The notes under the pieces: model-generated
Seen by the model: only the letters and a program-made list of their open reading frames with translations
Database searches by the model: none
What the model was told of the DNA's origin: nothing
Made by a program: the position numbers and the translations under genes
Source: Chlamydiota bacterium
GTDB taxonomy: Bacteria; Chlamydiota; Chlamydiia; Chlamydiales; RGXB01
Direction: 5' to 3'
DNA length: 64,000 nucleotides
Assembly (NCBI GenBank): GCA_016866475.1
Contig: VGMF01000003.1
Span: forward strand, 77,442 to 141,441
Part shown: piece by piece, positions 8,419 to 18,061 of the stretch
Position numbering within the stretch: position 1 is the first letter of the stretch
Layout of the letters: each line of letters begins with the position of its first letter

Positions 8419-11364
8419 ATGGACTTTCAAAATATCGTTATGCGACTCAATGAATTCTGGAGCAAACAGGGCTGTTGCATTGTAGCAGCCGACGATACCG
8501 AGAAAGGGGCCGGGACATTTTCGCACCACACCTTCTTGCGCTCTTTAGGTCCAGAGCCTTGCCGAATTGCCCATATTGACCCGTCCCGTCGCCCCAAGGA
8601 CGGAAGATACGGAGAAAACCCAAATAGGCTTCAGCTTTTTCATCAATATCAGGTTTTACTCAAACCGGCTCCGGAAACTATCGTTCAGCTCTATTTAGAT
8701 TCACTAGAGGCAATCGGTTTAAGTCAAAAAGATCATGACATCCGATTTGTGCAAGACGATTGGGAATCCCCTACGCTTGGCGCCTGGGGTTTGGGATGGG
8801 AGGTCTGGTGCGACGGTATGGAGATCACCCAATTTACCTACTTTCAATCGGTAGCAGGTATAGAAATGGAGGCGATCCCGGTCGAAATTGCCTATGGCCT
8901 TGAACGTCTGAGTATGTTCATCAACCACAAAGCCTCTATATACGATGTCCAATTTGGCGGGGTCTACAGTTACAGAGACCTGTTCCATCTAAGGGAGGTG
9001 CAGGCAAGCCGGTATAATCTCGAAGAGGCCTCTGCCGACCTATGGTTTCATTTGTTCGAGCTTTACTCGAACGAGGTGAAGCGACTGATCAACAAGAAAC
9101 TGCCGATCCCTGCTTACGATTTTGTGAACAAAGCTTCCCATGCATTCAATATGCTGGATGCAAGAGGCTTTATCTCCGTAACAGAAAGGCAGTCCTATAT
9201 TCTTAAGGTCAGGGAACTGGCAGCTTTGACCGCTAGGGAGTATCTTGATCTTAGAAAAGCGATGGGATTTCCTCTTTTAAAGCACCTCCGACCGGAAACG
9301 GGCGAAAAAATCGGCGACGCCGTGGTGCATCATGGCACCTCGACCCACGAGGATCTTCTTTTAGAAATATTTACCGAGGATCTGCCGGCCCACTATGTCC
9401 CTGCTCTCTCTCAAGAACTCGAAAAGCAGGTTCAGGATTTTCTTACCCTAAACAAATTGAGCTTCGCCGGTCTGGAATCCTACAGTACCCACAGGCGCTT
9501 GGCTTTAATTGTCCGAGAGCTTTGTACCAAAACGGAAGTTATGGAACAGGTCAAAAAGGGGCCAAGCGTGGTAGCCCTTTATACCCCCCAGGATGAACCT
9601 ACTCCGGTTGCAAACGCCTTCTTTCACTCCATTCACAAAAAAGTACCCGCTTTAAAGGAGCTTAGGTCCGGCACCGATAAATCTCTCTGGATTGAAGAGG
9701 GGTATATTTTTTACAAAAAAACAATTGAATCGCAGGACACGGCCACCCTTTTACAAGAGAACATCCCAAAAATTCTCTTGAAACTCAAATCTCCTAAATC
9801 CATGCGATGGAATTCCACGAACATCCCCTTTGCACGTCCTATCAGAGGCTTAATGTGCCTCTACGGAGATAAAAACATCCCTTTCGAATTTGCTCAAGTT
9901 CCTACAAAAAAAGAGACCCATGGTCACAGGCAGCGCTCCAATATCCGAATCCCTGTCGCACACGTGCGCGAATACTTGAAAAAACTCGAAGATAACTATG
10001 TTATTGCCGATCCGTCAAGACGGCGTGAAATGATTTTAGGTGCCCTACCTGAGGGGACTAAAGGGGTCGAAAGGCTTATTGACGAGCTAGTCTACCTAAG
10101 CGAATATCCGGAAGTCGGGTTTGTAAAATTTGATCCGACCTTCTTACGCCTTCCTCCCCAGCTTATTGAGCTGGAGATGATCGTTCACCAGAGATATCTT
10201 CCTATTTATAAACACAACAAACTTTGCAATGAGGCATGCGTTGTCTTAGATGCTCCCCCAAAGGAGCACATTTTAGAAAACAACGGCCGTGTTTTAAGGG
10301 CAAGGCTATCAGATGGCGCCTTCTTTTTCGACGAGGATAAGAAATCAGGACTCCTAAACATGTGCGAAAAACTATCCAAGGTCGTCTTTCAAAAAGAGTT
10401 GGGAAGTTATCAGGACAAAGTAGACCGGATGCTGTCCATTGCTGCACATTTCAAAACCCTAATCGGCGATTCTTTTGAGAATGTTTCTAGAGCAATCTCC
10501 CTTTCAAAAGGGGACCTGAATTCTAACGTAGTAGGAGAATTTCCTGAATTGCAGGGTTTGATGGGCTCGATCTACGCCTCACTAATCCCCGCTTCAGAAA
10601 TGACAGTGAAAGCGATCGAAGAGCATTATCAACCACAAACAGAGCATGATCCTCTCCCTTTGACACAAGCCGGAAAAATCTTATCCCTCATAGATAAACT
10701 GGATAATATCATCGGATTCTCTACCATCAATTTAATAGCTACCTCCTCGAAAGATCCCTACGCTCAAAGACGGCAGGCACTATCAGTGGTTAAAATACTC
10801 AAAGAGTTAGGCTGGGAAATCAATATTGCCGATGAAATCCATAAGATCCTCTCCTACTACAAAGAGACCCCCCACAAACTCAAAAATAGGGATGAATCGA
10901 TCCATTTGATTCGCAGTCGTCTTAAAACGCTTCTTTTGGAGTCAGGTTCTAGCAAAGAAGAGGTCGAGGCTTTGATTGCAGCGATGGAGCTAAACATCGT
11001 AAAGATTTTTGCAACTGCTAAAGAGCTCCATGCTTTGCGTAAAGACTCTGTTGCATTCAAAGATTGGCTTGAGGTTTACCGACGAGTAAAAGGACAGGCA
11101 TTTGATCACAAACTCCATGTAGAACCAACCCGATTCTTGACGTTGCAGGAAAAAGAGCTTTTTCAAGCGTTAAAAACACTCCCACACGAACCCCTTTTAG
11201 TCGAGCTTTTGGAACTGAAACCGAAAATTGACGCCCTATTTGATCACGTTCATATCAACGATCCTGATCTAACGCTCAAGCACAATCGGCAACAGATGCT
11301 TTGGACTTCCCTTAAGCTTTTTGAAAAGCGGCTGGATCCTACTCCGCTTTTGGGGCTACTTTAA
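8419..11364 (+). CDS. glyQS: Glycyl-tRNA synthetase, fused alpha and beta subunits (GlyQS)
   Basis: This is one 981-residue protein where most bacteria have separate GlyQ and GlyS. Residues 1 to about 290 are the class II catalytic alpha subunit (FxNIVMRLNEFW start, GRYGENPNRLQ, EITQFTYFQ). From about residue 310 (EDLLLEIFTEDLPAHYV) the beta subunit follows with its tRNA-binding and HD-like regions and a C-terminal anticodon domain. The fusion is a known chlamydial feature, and I see no frameshift at the junction. No strong ribosome-binding site precedes the ATG. The 277-bp upstream region contains a run of nine Gs (8250-8258). A terminator follows at once. Confidence 0.96.
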   Translation: MDFQNIVMRLNEFWSKQGCCIVAADDTEKGAGTFSHHTFLRSLGPEPCRIAHIDPSRRPKDGRYGENPNRLQLFHQYQVLLKPAPETIVQLYLDSLEAIGLSQKDHDIRFVQDDWESPTLGAWGLGWEVWCDGMEITQFTYFQSVAGIEMEAIPVEIAYGLERLSMFINHKASIYDVQFGGVYSYRDLFHLREVQASRYNLEEASADLWFHLFELYSNEVKRLINKKLPIPAYDFVNKASHAFNMLDARGFISVTERQSYILKVRELAALTAREYLDLRKAMGFPLLKHLRPETGEKIGDAVVHHGTSTHEDLLLEIFTEDLPAHYVPALSQELEKQVQDFLTLNKLSFAGLESYSTHRRLALIVRELCTKTEVMEQVKKGPSVVALYTPQDEPTPVANAFFHSIHKKVPALKELRSGTDKSLWIEEGYIFYKKTIESQDTATLLQENIPKILLKLKSPKSMRWNSTNIPFARPIRGLMCLYGDKNIPFEFAQVPTKKETHGHRQRSNIRIPVAHVREYLKKLEDNYVIADPSRRREMILGALPEGTKGVERLIDELVYLSEYPEVGFVKFDPTFLRLPPQLIELEMIVHQRYLPIYKHNKLCNEACVVLDAPPKEHILENNGRVLRARLSDGAFFFDEDKKSGLLNMCEKLSKVVFQKELGSYQDKVDRMLSIAAHFKTLIGDSFENVSRAISLSKGDLNSNVVGEFPELQGLMGSIYASLIPASEMTVKAIEEHYQPQTEHDPLPLTQAGKILSLIDKLDNIIGFSTINLIATSSKDPYAQRRQALSVVKILKELGWEINIADEIHKILSYYKETPHKLKNRDESIHLIRSRLKTLLLESGSSKEEVEALIAAMELNIVKIFATAKELHALRKDSVAFKDWLEVYRRVKGQAFDHKLHVEPTRFLTLQEKELFQALKTLPHEPLLVELLELKPKIDALFDHVHINDPDLTLKHNRQQMLWTSLKLFEKRLDPTPLLGLL

Positions 11365-11371
11365 AAAAAAA

Positions 11372-11397
11372 CGGGGTAGTCCCCTACCCCGTTTTTT
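11372..11397 (+). terminator. Rho-independent terminator of glyQS
   Basis: A perfect 8-bp GC-rich stem (CGGGGTAG at 11372-11379 with CTACCCCG at 11384-11391, 4-nt loop) is followed by six Ts. It starts 8 bp after the glyQS stop codon. It is one of the clearest intrinsic terminators here. Confidence 0.92.
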
Positions 11398-11557
11398 CAG
11401 CGTACCACTCCCTTTTCTACCGTTGACTATTCTCCCAGTCTAAAACATCTACTACTTGAACGCGGCTATCGGTTAAGAAAAAGAAAAAAAATCTAAAATC
11501 AGACCAATTTTTCGATTAAGATTGAGTAAAATCTGACAACGGATTTAAAATAACTCT

Positions 11558-11935
11558 ATGCTTATTAATGACTCCAATCCCCTAGTTCCAGATAAAGTCT
11601 ACTCGAATAAAACTGTTTTACCGGTTGGTGCGCTCCGTGCAACCCGCGTGGCACGCTATACCATACCAAATTACGGGAGTGAATCTCTTACAAAAATCGT
11701 TCCAAACTCGACCTCTCCCGATCTGCAAAAAGTTTTGGCCCTGTTACTTGAAGAGGTTGTTGCGCTCCAACACTCCCCGAAATCTAAGGATCGTTTGGAA
11801 GAAATTGAAAAAGACCTTAGACAAGCGCAAAAGCTTTTGCAATTGATCTTGAATAAACTAAGACCGGCCCAGGTTAAACCAACCACCTCCTCGAACCTCT
11901 ATGACCTTTTATGTCGGGCTTTAGGCACTCGATGA
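11558..11935 (+). CDS. Hypothetical protein, C-terminal coiled coil, coupled to mutS
   Basis: I do not recognise this 125-residue protein. The N-terminal third is polar and proline-containing. Residues about 52-100 (LQKVLALLLEEVVALQ, then RLEEIEKDLRQAQKLLQLIL) show heptad-like leucine spacing that predicts a helical or coiled-coil segment. There is no signal peptide. Its TGA overlaps the chosen mutS ATG in an ATGA arrangement (11932-11935), which implies coupled translation with MutS. A repair role follows from position only. Confidence 0.6.
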   Translation: MLINDSNPLVPDKVYSNKTVLPVGALRATRVARYTIPNYGSESLTKIVPNSTSPDLQKVLALLLEEVVALQHSPKSKDRLEEIEKDLRQAQKLLQLILNKLRPAQVKPTTSSNLYDLLCRALGTR

Positions 11936-14406
11936 GTCTCACTCTTGAACAAGAAATCGTTTTTGGCCCCTACAAAGTATCTGAGCTCTCCCCCATGATG
12001 CTCCAGTGGCATCAAATTAAATCAGAATGTTCGCAAGCTTTGCTTTTATTTAGACTAGGAGATTTTTACGAGGCCTTTTTCAATGATGCAAACGATCTTT
12101 CCCTAGCCTGCTCGGTCACGCTTACAAAAAGGCAAGAGATCCCCATGGCCGGTGTGCCACAACACATGATAGAAACCTATCTGGATCGATTGATTCAAAA
12201 AGGGTTTATAGTGGCAATTGCCGAACAAGTTGAGGATCCGAAATCCACAAAAGGGATCGTCAAAAGAGCCTTGACCAGGGTCGAGTCTCCTGCGACATAT
12301 GCGGGCTTGCTGGATCAAAAAGTGGTGCGTAAGCAATTCTTTGCCTCTATTTTTCAATTCAAGAACACGTATGGTCTTGCACTTGTAGATCTTTCCACTC
12401 AATATGCATCCGTCTATGAACCGGAATCTAAATCACAACTGGTCGACCTTCTGATCAAAAAGCTCCCTAAAGAAATTCTGGTCGATCAAAAGTTCCAGGA
12501 GCACCAGGGGTTGTTTTTACAAGACCTTGAAAAGTACTTTTCTTTTAGGCTTTCAGTGGGAAAAAGCCACTATTTTCATCACGACACCTCCGTTAGATTT
12601 CTTTTGAATCATTTTGGGACTTTACAACTGGATGGACTAGGGATGACCGGTAAAACTGCTGCGATCAACGCAGCAGGTGCGCTGCTCCATTATCTTAAGG
12701 ACCACCAGCAAAATATTCAAGCAATCCAAAGGATCCAAATAGAAACCGTTTCCGATCATCTTCTTATAGACCACAGAACAGATCGGCATCTCAATATCTC
12801 CTCGAGCCTGCTTGACTTTTTTGACCACACGATCACTGCTATGGGTGGAAGGCTTTTCAAAGAGGTGCTGGATAAACCCCTTATTGACCCGGTAAAAATT
12901 CAAGATCGGCAACAGATCACTCTCTCGTTTTTAAAAAGACCGGATGTCCTGCAGGAGATCCGGTCTATTTTTAATCAGGTAGAGGATTTGGAGCGACTGC
13001 TTTATAGACTGCTCCATGCTCAAAATTCTACAAAAGAACTTTTCATGATCCATAAATCTTTGGGCCCCCTGCTCGGCCTGAAGGAAAAAATGGACCCTTT
13101 AAAAAATTCCGAAGCTTATAAACTAGTACAAGAATTCCCCGACATAGCACCCCTCTTTGAACTTCTTAACACGCATCTACTTTTACCTAGCGATGGATGC
13201 GTCACTGGCGCGTTGTTCAAAAAAGGGGTCCATCCTCAAATAGACGCCCTCAGAGATTTCATGGAAAAGGGGGACCGCTGGCTGATCGATTACCAGGAAA
13301 AACTGAGGAACGATCTGGACATCAAAACTCTCAAAGTGAGTTTTACAAGAGCTTTTGGATACTATATCGAGGTGAGTCGCGCACAAAGCCAAAAGATTCC
13401 TGCCACCTTTGTTCGCCGGCAAACCTTGGTACAACAAGAGCGCTACCTTTCCAAAGAATTGCAGGACTTTGAAGAGAAAACTTTAAGTGCAGAGGAGACA
13501 CTCCAAAGGTTAGAGGAGATCGCCCTTAAAAAACTCATCGATCAGGTGCTTTCACAGTCGGCTCTTTTGAAAAAAGTAGCCCATAGCGTTGCAAAAATCG
13601 ACTTATTTCTCTCCCTAACATGTATAGCTCAAAAAGAGGGGTATGTTTGCCCCCGTATCGAGGTGGGTGCTAACCTGATTATTGAAGATGGGCGCCACCC
13701 GTTGATAGAAACACTTCTTCCTTACCAGGGATTCATCCCGAACTCCTTGCATCTATCGAATGATAAAAGACTCGGTATAATTACCGGCCCGAATATGGGG
13801 GGCAAATCCACATTCATACGCCAAACAGCCTTAATCATTTTACTTGCCCAAATAGGGGCCTTTGTCCCGGCAAAATCGGTAACACTTTCCCCGTTTGACC
13901 GTATTTTTTCTCGTATAGGCGCCAATGATGATCTTTACAGAGGTCAATCGACTTTTATGGTGGAGATGTCGGAAACTGCTCAAATCTTGAGTAACCTAAC
14001 CGACAGCTCTTTCATAATATTGGATGAAATAGGCCGGGGAACCGGGACTTATGACGGGATCTCCATCGCTTGGTCAGTTCTAGAGTATCTTGCTAAATCC
14101 CCAAAACGACCTAAAACGCTGTTTGCAACGCATTACTCTGAATTGACGGATTGCATGGAGCTAATTGAAGGGGTGTTTAATTTAAAAGTACTTGTAAAAG
14201 AGACCCCCCAGGGGATCCACTTTACCTATAAAATGGTAGAAGGGGCCTCAGACAAAAGCTATGGGATCCATGTTGCAAAACTGGCTGGGATGCCTTTACA
14301 AATTGTGTCTAGATCTCAGGAGATTTTAAAAAATCTGGAAAAGCAGCGTTCGCAAAGACCCTTACAAAAAGGGTTGCCCTCTAACGATCAGATTGTTATT
14401 TTTTAA
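11932..14406 (+). CDS. mutS: DNA mismatch repair ATPase MutS
   Basis: MutS has 824 residues and recognises mismatches. The N-terminal mismatch-binding domain (SPMMLQWHQIKSE, LLFRLGDFYEAFFNDA, with the Phe-x-Glu contact element in DFYEAFF), the connector, lever and clamp are followed by the ABC ATPase. Walker A GPNMGGKSTF is near residue 618 and the signature/Walker B DEIGRGTGTYD near 698. I chose the ATG at 11932 because it forms an ATGA overlap with the preceding gene; an in-frame ATG at 11911 would add seven residues. uvrC follows 9 bp later, so two repair genes are co-transcribed. Confidence 0.96.
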   Translation: MSLTLEQEIVFGPYKVSELSPMMLQWHQIKSECSQALLLFRLGDFYEAFFNDANDLSLACSVTLTKRQEIPMAGVPQHMIETYLDRLIQKGFIVAIAEQVEDPKSTKGIVKRALTRVESPATYAGLLDQKVVRKQFFASIFQFKNTYGLALVDLSTQYASVYEPESKSQLVDLLIKKLPKEILVDQKFQEHQGLFLQDLEKYFSFRLSVGKSHYFHHDTSVRFLLNHFGTLQLDGLGMTGKTAAINAAGALLHYLKDHQQNIQAIQRIQIETVSDHLLIDHRTDRHLNISSSLLDFFDHTITAMGGRLFKEVLDKPLIDPVKIQDRQQITLSFLKRPDVLQEIRSIFNQVEDLERLLYRLLHAQNSTKELFMIHKSLGPLLGLKEKMDPLKNSEAYKLVQEFPDIAPLFELLNTHLLLPSDGCVTGALFKKGVHPQIDALRDFMEKGDRWLIDYQEKLRNDLDIKTLKVSFTRAFGYYIEVSRAQSQKIPATFVRRQTLVQQERYLSKELQDFEEKTLSAEETLQRLEEIALKKLIDQVLSQSALLKKVAHSVAKIDLFLSLTCIAQKEGYVCPRIEVGANLIIEDGRHPLIETLLPYQGFIPNSLHLSNDKRLGIITGPNMGGKSTFIRQTALIILLAQIGAFVPAKSVTLSPFDRIFSRIGANDDLYRGQSTFMVEMSETAQILSNLTDSSFIILDEIGRGTGTYDGISIAWSVLEYLAKSPKRPKTLFATHYSELTDCMELIEGVFNLKVLVKETPQGIHFTYKMVEGASDKSYGIHVAKLAGMPLQIVSRSQEILKNLEKQRSQRPLQKGLPSNDQIVIF

Positions 14407-14415
14407 TTCAATACG

Positions 14416-16212
14416 ATGTATCAACTACCCAATTTTTTAGAAGATTTAGCTTTAAAACCTGGTGTCTACCTCATGAGGGACAAGGAGAATCAGGTTCTGT
14501 ATATCGGTAAAGCGAAAAATTTGAAGCTTAGGGTAAAACAGTACTACAGTGGTCATGATACCAGGGAAATGATTCCTCAACTTCTGGAGCAGGTAGCAAA
14601 AGTTGAAACCATCATCACACTTTCGGAAAAAGAGGCCCTGATCCTCGAATCGAGCTTGATCAAGCAGCACAAACCCAAGTACAACGTCCTCTTGAAAGAC
14701 GACAAATCTTTTATAGGAATTTTGGTTCGAGACCATCCTGACTGGCCAATGATAGAACTTGTGCGCCAAAAAGGGGTCTTAGATGAAAAGGGCGAATTTT
14801 TTGGCCCATTTACGAGCGCTTGGAAAACAAGGGAACTTTTTGAGCTCCTAACGAAAAATTTTCCCCTTCGCCAATGCAGCGATAAGGAGTTGATCACCCG
14901 AAAACGCCCCTGTATCCTTCATGCAATCAAAAGATGCCTTGCACCCTGCATGCAGCTTTGTACAAAAAGCGCCTACCAAGATCAGGTAAAAGGTGTGATC
15001 CGATTTTTGAAAGGGAACACCTCCGATCTTTTGAAAACCTACCGAGATCAGATGGAAAGGGCCTCCGATGAGCTCCGGTTTGAGGAAGCGATGCAGTTGT
15101 TAAAAAAAATACAACACATCGAACAGTATATCGAACATCAAAGAAGTCCAATCGCACAATGCCCCGATGATCTCGACGTGATCGGCTATGCGTATATTGG
15201 GAAAACAATTGCAGTGGTCATCCTGATTTTCAGGGATGGGCAGCTTAAAGACAGGATCTTTATCGAAAAAGAAGATTCTCTTTGCACTCAAAACGAGGCT
15301 CTCGAAACAATTTTGACCCAGTATCTCACCGAGTCAACCAATAGACCTCATGAAATTCTCATCCCGACACAACTGGAATCCCAAGAGATTATAGAGGAAC
15401 TTTTTTCCATCAAGGGAAAAATTCACGTACCCCAAAAAGGACTAAAGAAAAAGCTACTAGACATGGCTCAGGAAAATGCCCTTTCCTTCCTCCCTTCGAT
15501 TGAAGAGCACGAGGGGTTTGATCTTTTACATGATTTACAAAAAACGCTAGACCTCAATCGTCTACCCGAACGGATAGAATGCTTTGACACTTCTAACTTA
15601 AGTGGCACAAATCCGGTGGCCTCCATGGTAACTTTCGTGGACGGGAAAAAAGAGCCCAAGGGGTACCGCCACTATAAAATCAGATCTCTAAAAGGGGATG
15701 ATTATAGCGCCATGAAAGAAGTTCTGGAACGGCGGTATAGCAAGGGAGATTTACCGGATCTACTGATTGTTGACGGAGGAAAGGGGCAGCTCGGTATTGT
15801 CACTTCTCTTTTTCGCGATTTAGGGATTGCAACCGTCGACATTATCGCCCTTGCAAAAGAGAGTGGACGCCACGACAAAGGCCTTACAAAAGAACAGGTC
15901 TTTCAACCTTTTTTTGAAAAACCCAAGTTGCTTCCACAAGGTCCTCTACTGTTTTTTTTACAACGAATCAGGGATGAAGCACACCGGTTTGCCATAAGCT
16001 ATCATAAAAAATTGCGAGAAAAGAGGGTGATAACCTCGGTTTTAGATGAAATTGAGGGAATTGGTCCCCAAAAAAAAGATAGGCTTTTAAAACATTTCAA
16101 AAGCCTATCTGCTATACAAGACGCCTCTATTGAGCAATTACAAGAGGTCAAGGGGATTAGCGTGAAGGATGCAAAAAATATTCTCGCTAAGCTTCGTGCA
16201 AAGTCAAAATAA
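14416..16212 (+). CDS. uvrC: Excinuclease ABC subunit C
   Basis: UvrC (598 residues) makes both incisions in nucleotide excision repair. The GIY-YIG domain is at the N-terminus (GVYLMRDKENQVLYIGKAKN, about 15-35). A Cys-rich region (RQCSDKELITRKRPC...CLAPC) and a UVR motif (about 205-240) follow. The RNase H-like endonuclease domain includes ECFDTSNLSGTNPVASMV, and a tandem helix-hairpin-helix ends the protein (IEGIGPQKKDRLLKHF). It is full-length. Its last 26 bp overlap the 3' end of the opposing gene at 16187. Confidence 0.96.
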   Translation: MYQLPNFLEDLALKPGVYLMRDKENQVLYIGKAKNLKLRVKQYYSGHDTREMIPQLLEQVAKVETIITLSEKEALILESSLIKQHKPKYNVLLKDDKSFIGILVRDHPDWPMIELVRQKGVLDEKGEFFGPFTSAWKTRELFELLTKNFPLRQCSDKELITRKRPCILHAIKRCLAPCMQLCTKSAYQDQVKGVIRFLKGNTSDLLKTYRDQMERASDELRFEEAMQLLKKIQHIEQYIEHQRSPIAQCPDDLDVIGYAYIGKTIAVVILIFRDGQLKDRIFIEKEDSLCTQNEALETILTQYLTESTNRPHEILIPTQLESQEIIEELFSIKGKIHVPQKGLKKKLLDMAQENALSFLPSIEEHEGFDLLHDLQKTLDLNRLPERIECFDTSNLSGTNPVASMVTFVDGKKEPKGYRHYKIRSLKGDDYSAMKEVLERRYSKGDLPDLLIVDGGKGQLGIVTSLFRDLGIATVDIIALAKESGRHDKGLTKEQVFQPFFEKPKLLPQGPLLFFLQRIRDEAHRFAISYHKKLREKRVITSVLDEIEGIGPQKKDRLLKHFKSLSAIQDASIEQLQEVKGISVKDAKNILAKLRAKSK

Positions 16213-16702
16213 ATTCCTCTTTGTATCCAAGCTTGCGAGCTAAAAGGACACCTAGTTCATTTTCGATCCGCTTGAGTAAAATCTCCTTATCTTGAGTTTC
16301 AGGGAGATTTGTTAAAATCTCCAATTTCTGCTGGGGATGAAAAATAATTTCGAGTTGGTTATTTTGATTAGGCATCAAAGTCTTAAAATAACTCTCTACA
16401 TACTCTTGGATAATAGATCGATCGATCAGAATCTTGGAACTCTTCAAAGATACCCGCAAAAAAGATTTGCGATACCCTAGCAATAAAAGAACCAAAAGTG
16501 TGAGACCATATAAAAGAAATAAAAGCCCTACAAATGCCAGTGTCTTTGGCTCTAGGAGATTTTGCACCTGGCGCATCATCAGTTCCATCTGCCCTCTTAA
16601 GGGGACATTGACCGCAGCCGAAAGCGAAATGCAACCTAGCCCCATAAAAAAAATAAGGGAAAAAAGATGGATCAAGCTTAGTAAGACCGATTCAAAACGC
16701 AT
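16187..16702 (-). CDS. Two-TM membrane protein resembling AmaP (Asp23 membrane anchor)
   Basis: The 171-residue protein has two hydrophobic segments (about 8-30 and 54-78) followed by a soluble C-terminal domain. That layout matches AmaP, the anchor that recruits Asp23 to the membrane in Firmicutes. The C-terminal part (ILIDRSIIQEYVESYFK, LEIIFHPQQKLEILTNLP, ENELGVLLARKLGYKEEFIL) has the alternating pattern of an Asp23/AmaP-type domain. The gene starts 1 bp after the stop of the Asp23-family gene, so the two are coupled. The AmaP assignment is inference from topology and neighbour. It corresponds to a hypothetical next to uvrC in C. trachomatis. Confidence 0.6.
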   Translation of the reverse strand: MRFESVLLSLIHLFSLIFFMGLGCISLSAAVNVPLRGQMELMMRQVQNLLEPKTLAFVGLLFLLYGLTLLVLLLLGYRKSFLRVSLKSSKILIDRSIIQEYVESYFKTLMPNQNNQLEIIFHPQQKLEILTNLPETQDKEILLKRIENELGVLLARKLGYKEEFILTLHEA

Positions 16703-16703
16703 A

Positions 16704-17126
16704 CTAAAACTCGTCTTGGTAAATAGTTTGTTTGCTTGAGGTCTCCTCAGACAAGTGATCCGAGATCATCGATTTAAAAATTACATGCACAACGGATACT
16801 GTGTGTCCTGTAAATCGGACAATCTGGTCAATAAGCTTATTTTGGATCTCCTCTGCCTTTTCGGGTATGGAGATTCCGTAGGCTATGTTTAGCTCCACTT
16901 TGATACTAATAGATTGATTTTTTGGGTCCTGCTCCACCATGATCCCTTTTGCCCCCAATCCTTCGCGACCTAAAAGATGATCAATAAAATTTCCCTCGAT
17001 CAAAGCTATTCCATCTATTCCGGATAAACATTTGATCGTAATAGCCTGAAAAACTCTACTATCGATATCTTTTATAAAGATCGTGTCAGTTGAAGAAGTT
17101 TCATTGTTTTGCAGTAGCTGCGCCAT
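16704..17126 (-). CDS. Asp23/Gls24 family (DUF322) envelope stress response protein
   Basis: The protein has 140 residues, and residues about 28-120 form one Asp23 domain: AITIKCLSGIDGIALIEGN, VEQDPKNQSISIKVELNIAYGISIPEKAEEIQNKLIDQI, then TGHTVSVVHVIFKSM. Asp23 proteins are small cytoplasmic proteins that bind the membrane through AmaP and are linked to cell-envelope homeostasis. The ATG is preceded by GAGAGGG. A promoter candidate (TTGGAA, 18 bp, CATAAT; complement of 17157-17186) lies upstream. The AmaP-like gene follows immediately. Confidence 0.82.
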   Translation of the reverse strand: MAQLLQNNETSSTDTIFIKDIDSRVFQAITIKCLSGIDGIALIEGNFIDHLLGREGLGAKGIMVEQDPKNQSISIKVELNIAYGISIPEKAEEIQNKLIDQIVRFTGHTVSVVHVIFKSMISDHLSEETSSKQTIYQDEF

Positions 17127-17156
17127 ACAAACCCTCTCGAATACGTTTTAAACGCA

Positions 17157-17186
17157 ATTATGCAATAAGAAGTTTGAATTTTCCAA
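17157..17186 (-). promoter_or_regulatory. Promoter candidate for the Asp23/AmaP-like pair
   Basis: Leftward TTGGAA (complement of 17181-17186) and CATAAT (complement of 17157-17162, 5/6 match) are 18 bp apart, ending about 30 bp before the ATG at 17126. It is a plausible housekeeping promoter by pattern only. Confidence 0.4.
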
Positions 17187-17259
17187 GTAAAAATTATTGA
17201 AGTGCTATTTGCATAGACATTATCTATCGAGCCGCCAGCCTTTTAAAAGGGCTAGAAAC

Positions 17260-17314
17260 AAAAAAACCCTGAAGACGGAACCTTTTTAAAAAAAAGATAC
17301 AGTCTATTCAGGGT
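17260..17314 (-). terminator. Terminator of the rpmJ-rpsN operon
   Basis: Read leftward, ACCCTGAA (complement of 17307-17314) pairs with TTCAGGGT (complement of 17266-17273), extended by a GAC/GTC step with a 2-nt bulge, and is followed by a T run (the A run at 17260-17266). The loop is long and contains A/T runs. It begins 21 bp after the rpsN stop codon. Confidence 0.72.
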
Positions 17315-17334
17315 CACGTAAGGTGGGAGTTTTT

Positions 17335-17640
17335 TTACCAGCTCGCTTTCACGATGCCTGGAATCTCACCTTTGGAAGCCATTTCACGGAAAGTGATACG
17401 CGAAAGCTTAAATTTGCTGTAAACGCCTCTGCAGCGACCGGTGAACATGCAACGGTTTTTATAGCGGCAGAATGAGGAGTCTCTTGGCATTTTGCTGAGT
17501 TTTACAACTGCAAGAGCTTTTTCCTCGTCGGAAACGTTCACGCTTTTGATGATTTTACGCAAAGCATCTCTCTTTTCTTTGAGACGGGATGCAATTGCAA
17601 AACGACGATCGTTTTTTACGATGCTGGATAATCTTGCCAT
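17335..17640 (-). CDS. rpsN: 30S ribosomal protein S14
   Basis: S14 has 101 residues, the long zinc-free form. KKRDA-like [14 protein letters not shown] and the C-terminal [25 protein letters not shown] block are typical. The segment that would hold four zinc Cys in the short form is not arranged as CxxC. The start has a GGAG site inside the end of rpmJ. The rpmJ-rpsN pair matches the chlamydial order. Confidence 0.95.
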   Translation of the reverse strand: MARLSSIVKNDRRFAIASRLKEKRDALRKIIKSVNVSDEEKALAVVKLSKMPRDSSFCRYKNRCMFTGRCRGVYSKFKLSRITFREMASKGEIPGIVKASW

Positions 17641-17643
17641 AGA

Positions 17644-17784
17644 CTACTTTTTTCTCCTCGATGGGCCCTTTTGACGTTGTTTGCGGTTCGGGTCGAGCTT
17701 GTTGATCACATAAAGCCGCCCTCTTCTTCGAACGAGTTTGTCTCCCGCCTGGGGGTTCGCAACGACTGAAGCGGATACTTTCAT
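17644..17784 (-). CDS. rpmJ: 50S ribosomal protein L36
   Basis: This is a short gene of 46 residues. [20 protein letters not shown] is followed by [18 protein letters not shown], the L36 fold with a chlamydial-type C-terminal extension. The Cys/His zinc ligands of canonical L36 are absent, so it is the zinc-independent type. Its stop lies 3 bp before the rpsN ATG. It diverges from rpmH, with 142 bp between the start codons. Confidence 0.92.
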   Translation of the reverse strand: MKVSASVVANPQAGDKLVRRRGRLYVINKLDPNRKQRQKGPSRRKK

Positions 17785-17926
17785 TTTTGTCCTAAATAGG
17801 TTTTACTGTCGATTAGCATACCCATTTTAACAATTAAGGACAATCTTTTCCTTGCTCAAAACCCTTGTGCCGGTTAGACTGGGTGGCATCTTGATTATTT
17901 AACCGCCAGAAAGGGACAGACCTTTT

Positions 17927-18061
17927 ATGAAAAGAACATTCCAACCAAGTAAGCTGGTTCGCAAAAGACGCCATGGGTTTCGTGCGCGCATGAGCACTCC
18001 GTCCGGCCGCAGGATTCTTGCAAACCGCAGAGCTAAAGGGCGTTACAAATTAGCCGCCTAA
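17927..18061 (+). CDS. rpmH: 50S ribosomal protein L34
   Basis: L34 has 44 residues and starts [20 protein letters not shown], the invariant family signature, continuing to [18 protein letters not shown]. An AAGGGA Shine-Dalgarno sequence lies 11 nt before the ATG. It is followed by rnpA, the usual bacterial pairing. Here the open frame of rnpA begins inside the rpmH coding sequence. Confidence 0.96.
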   Translation: MKRTFQPSKLVRKRRHGFRARMSTPSGRRILANRRAKGRYKLAA

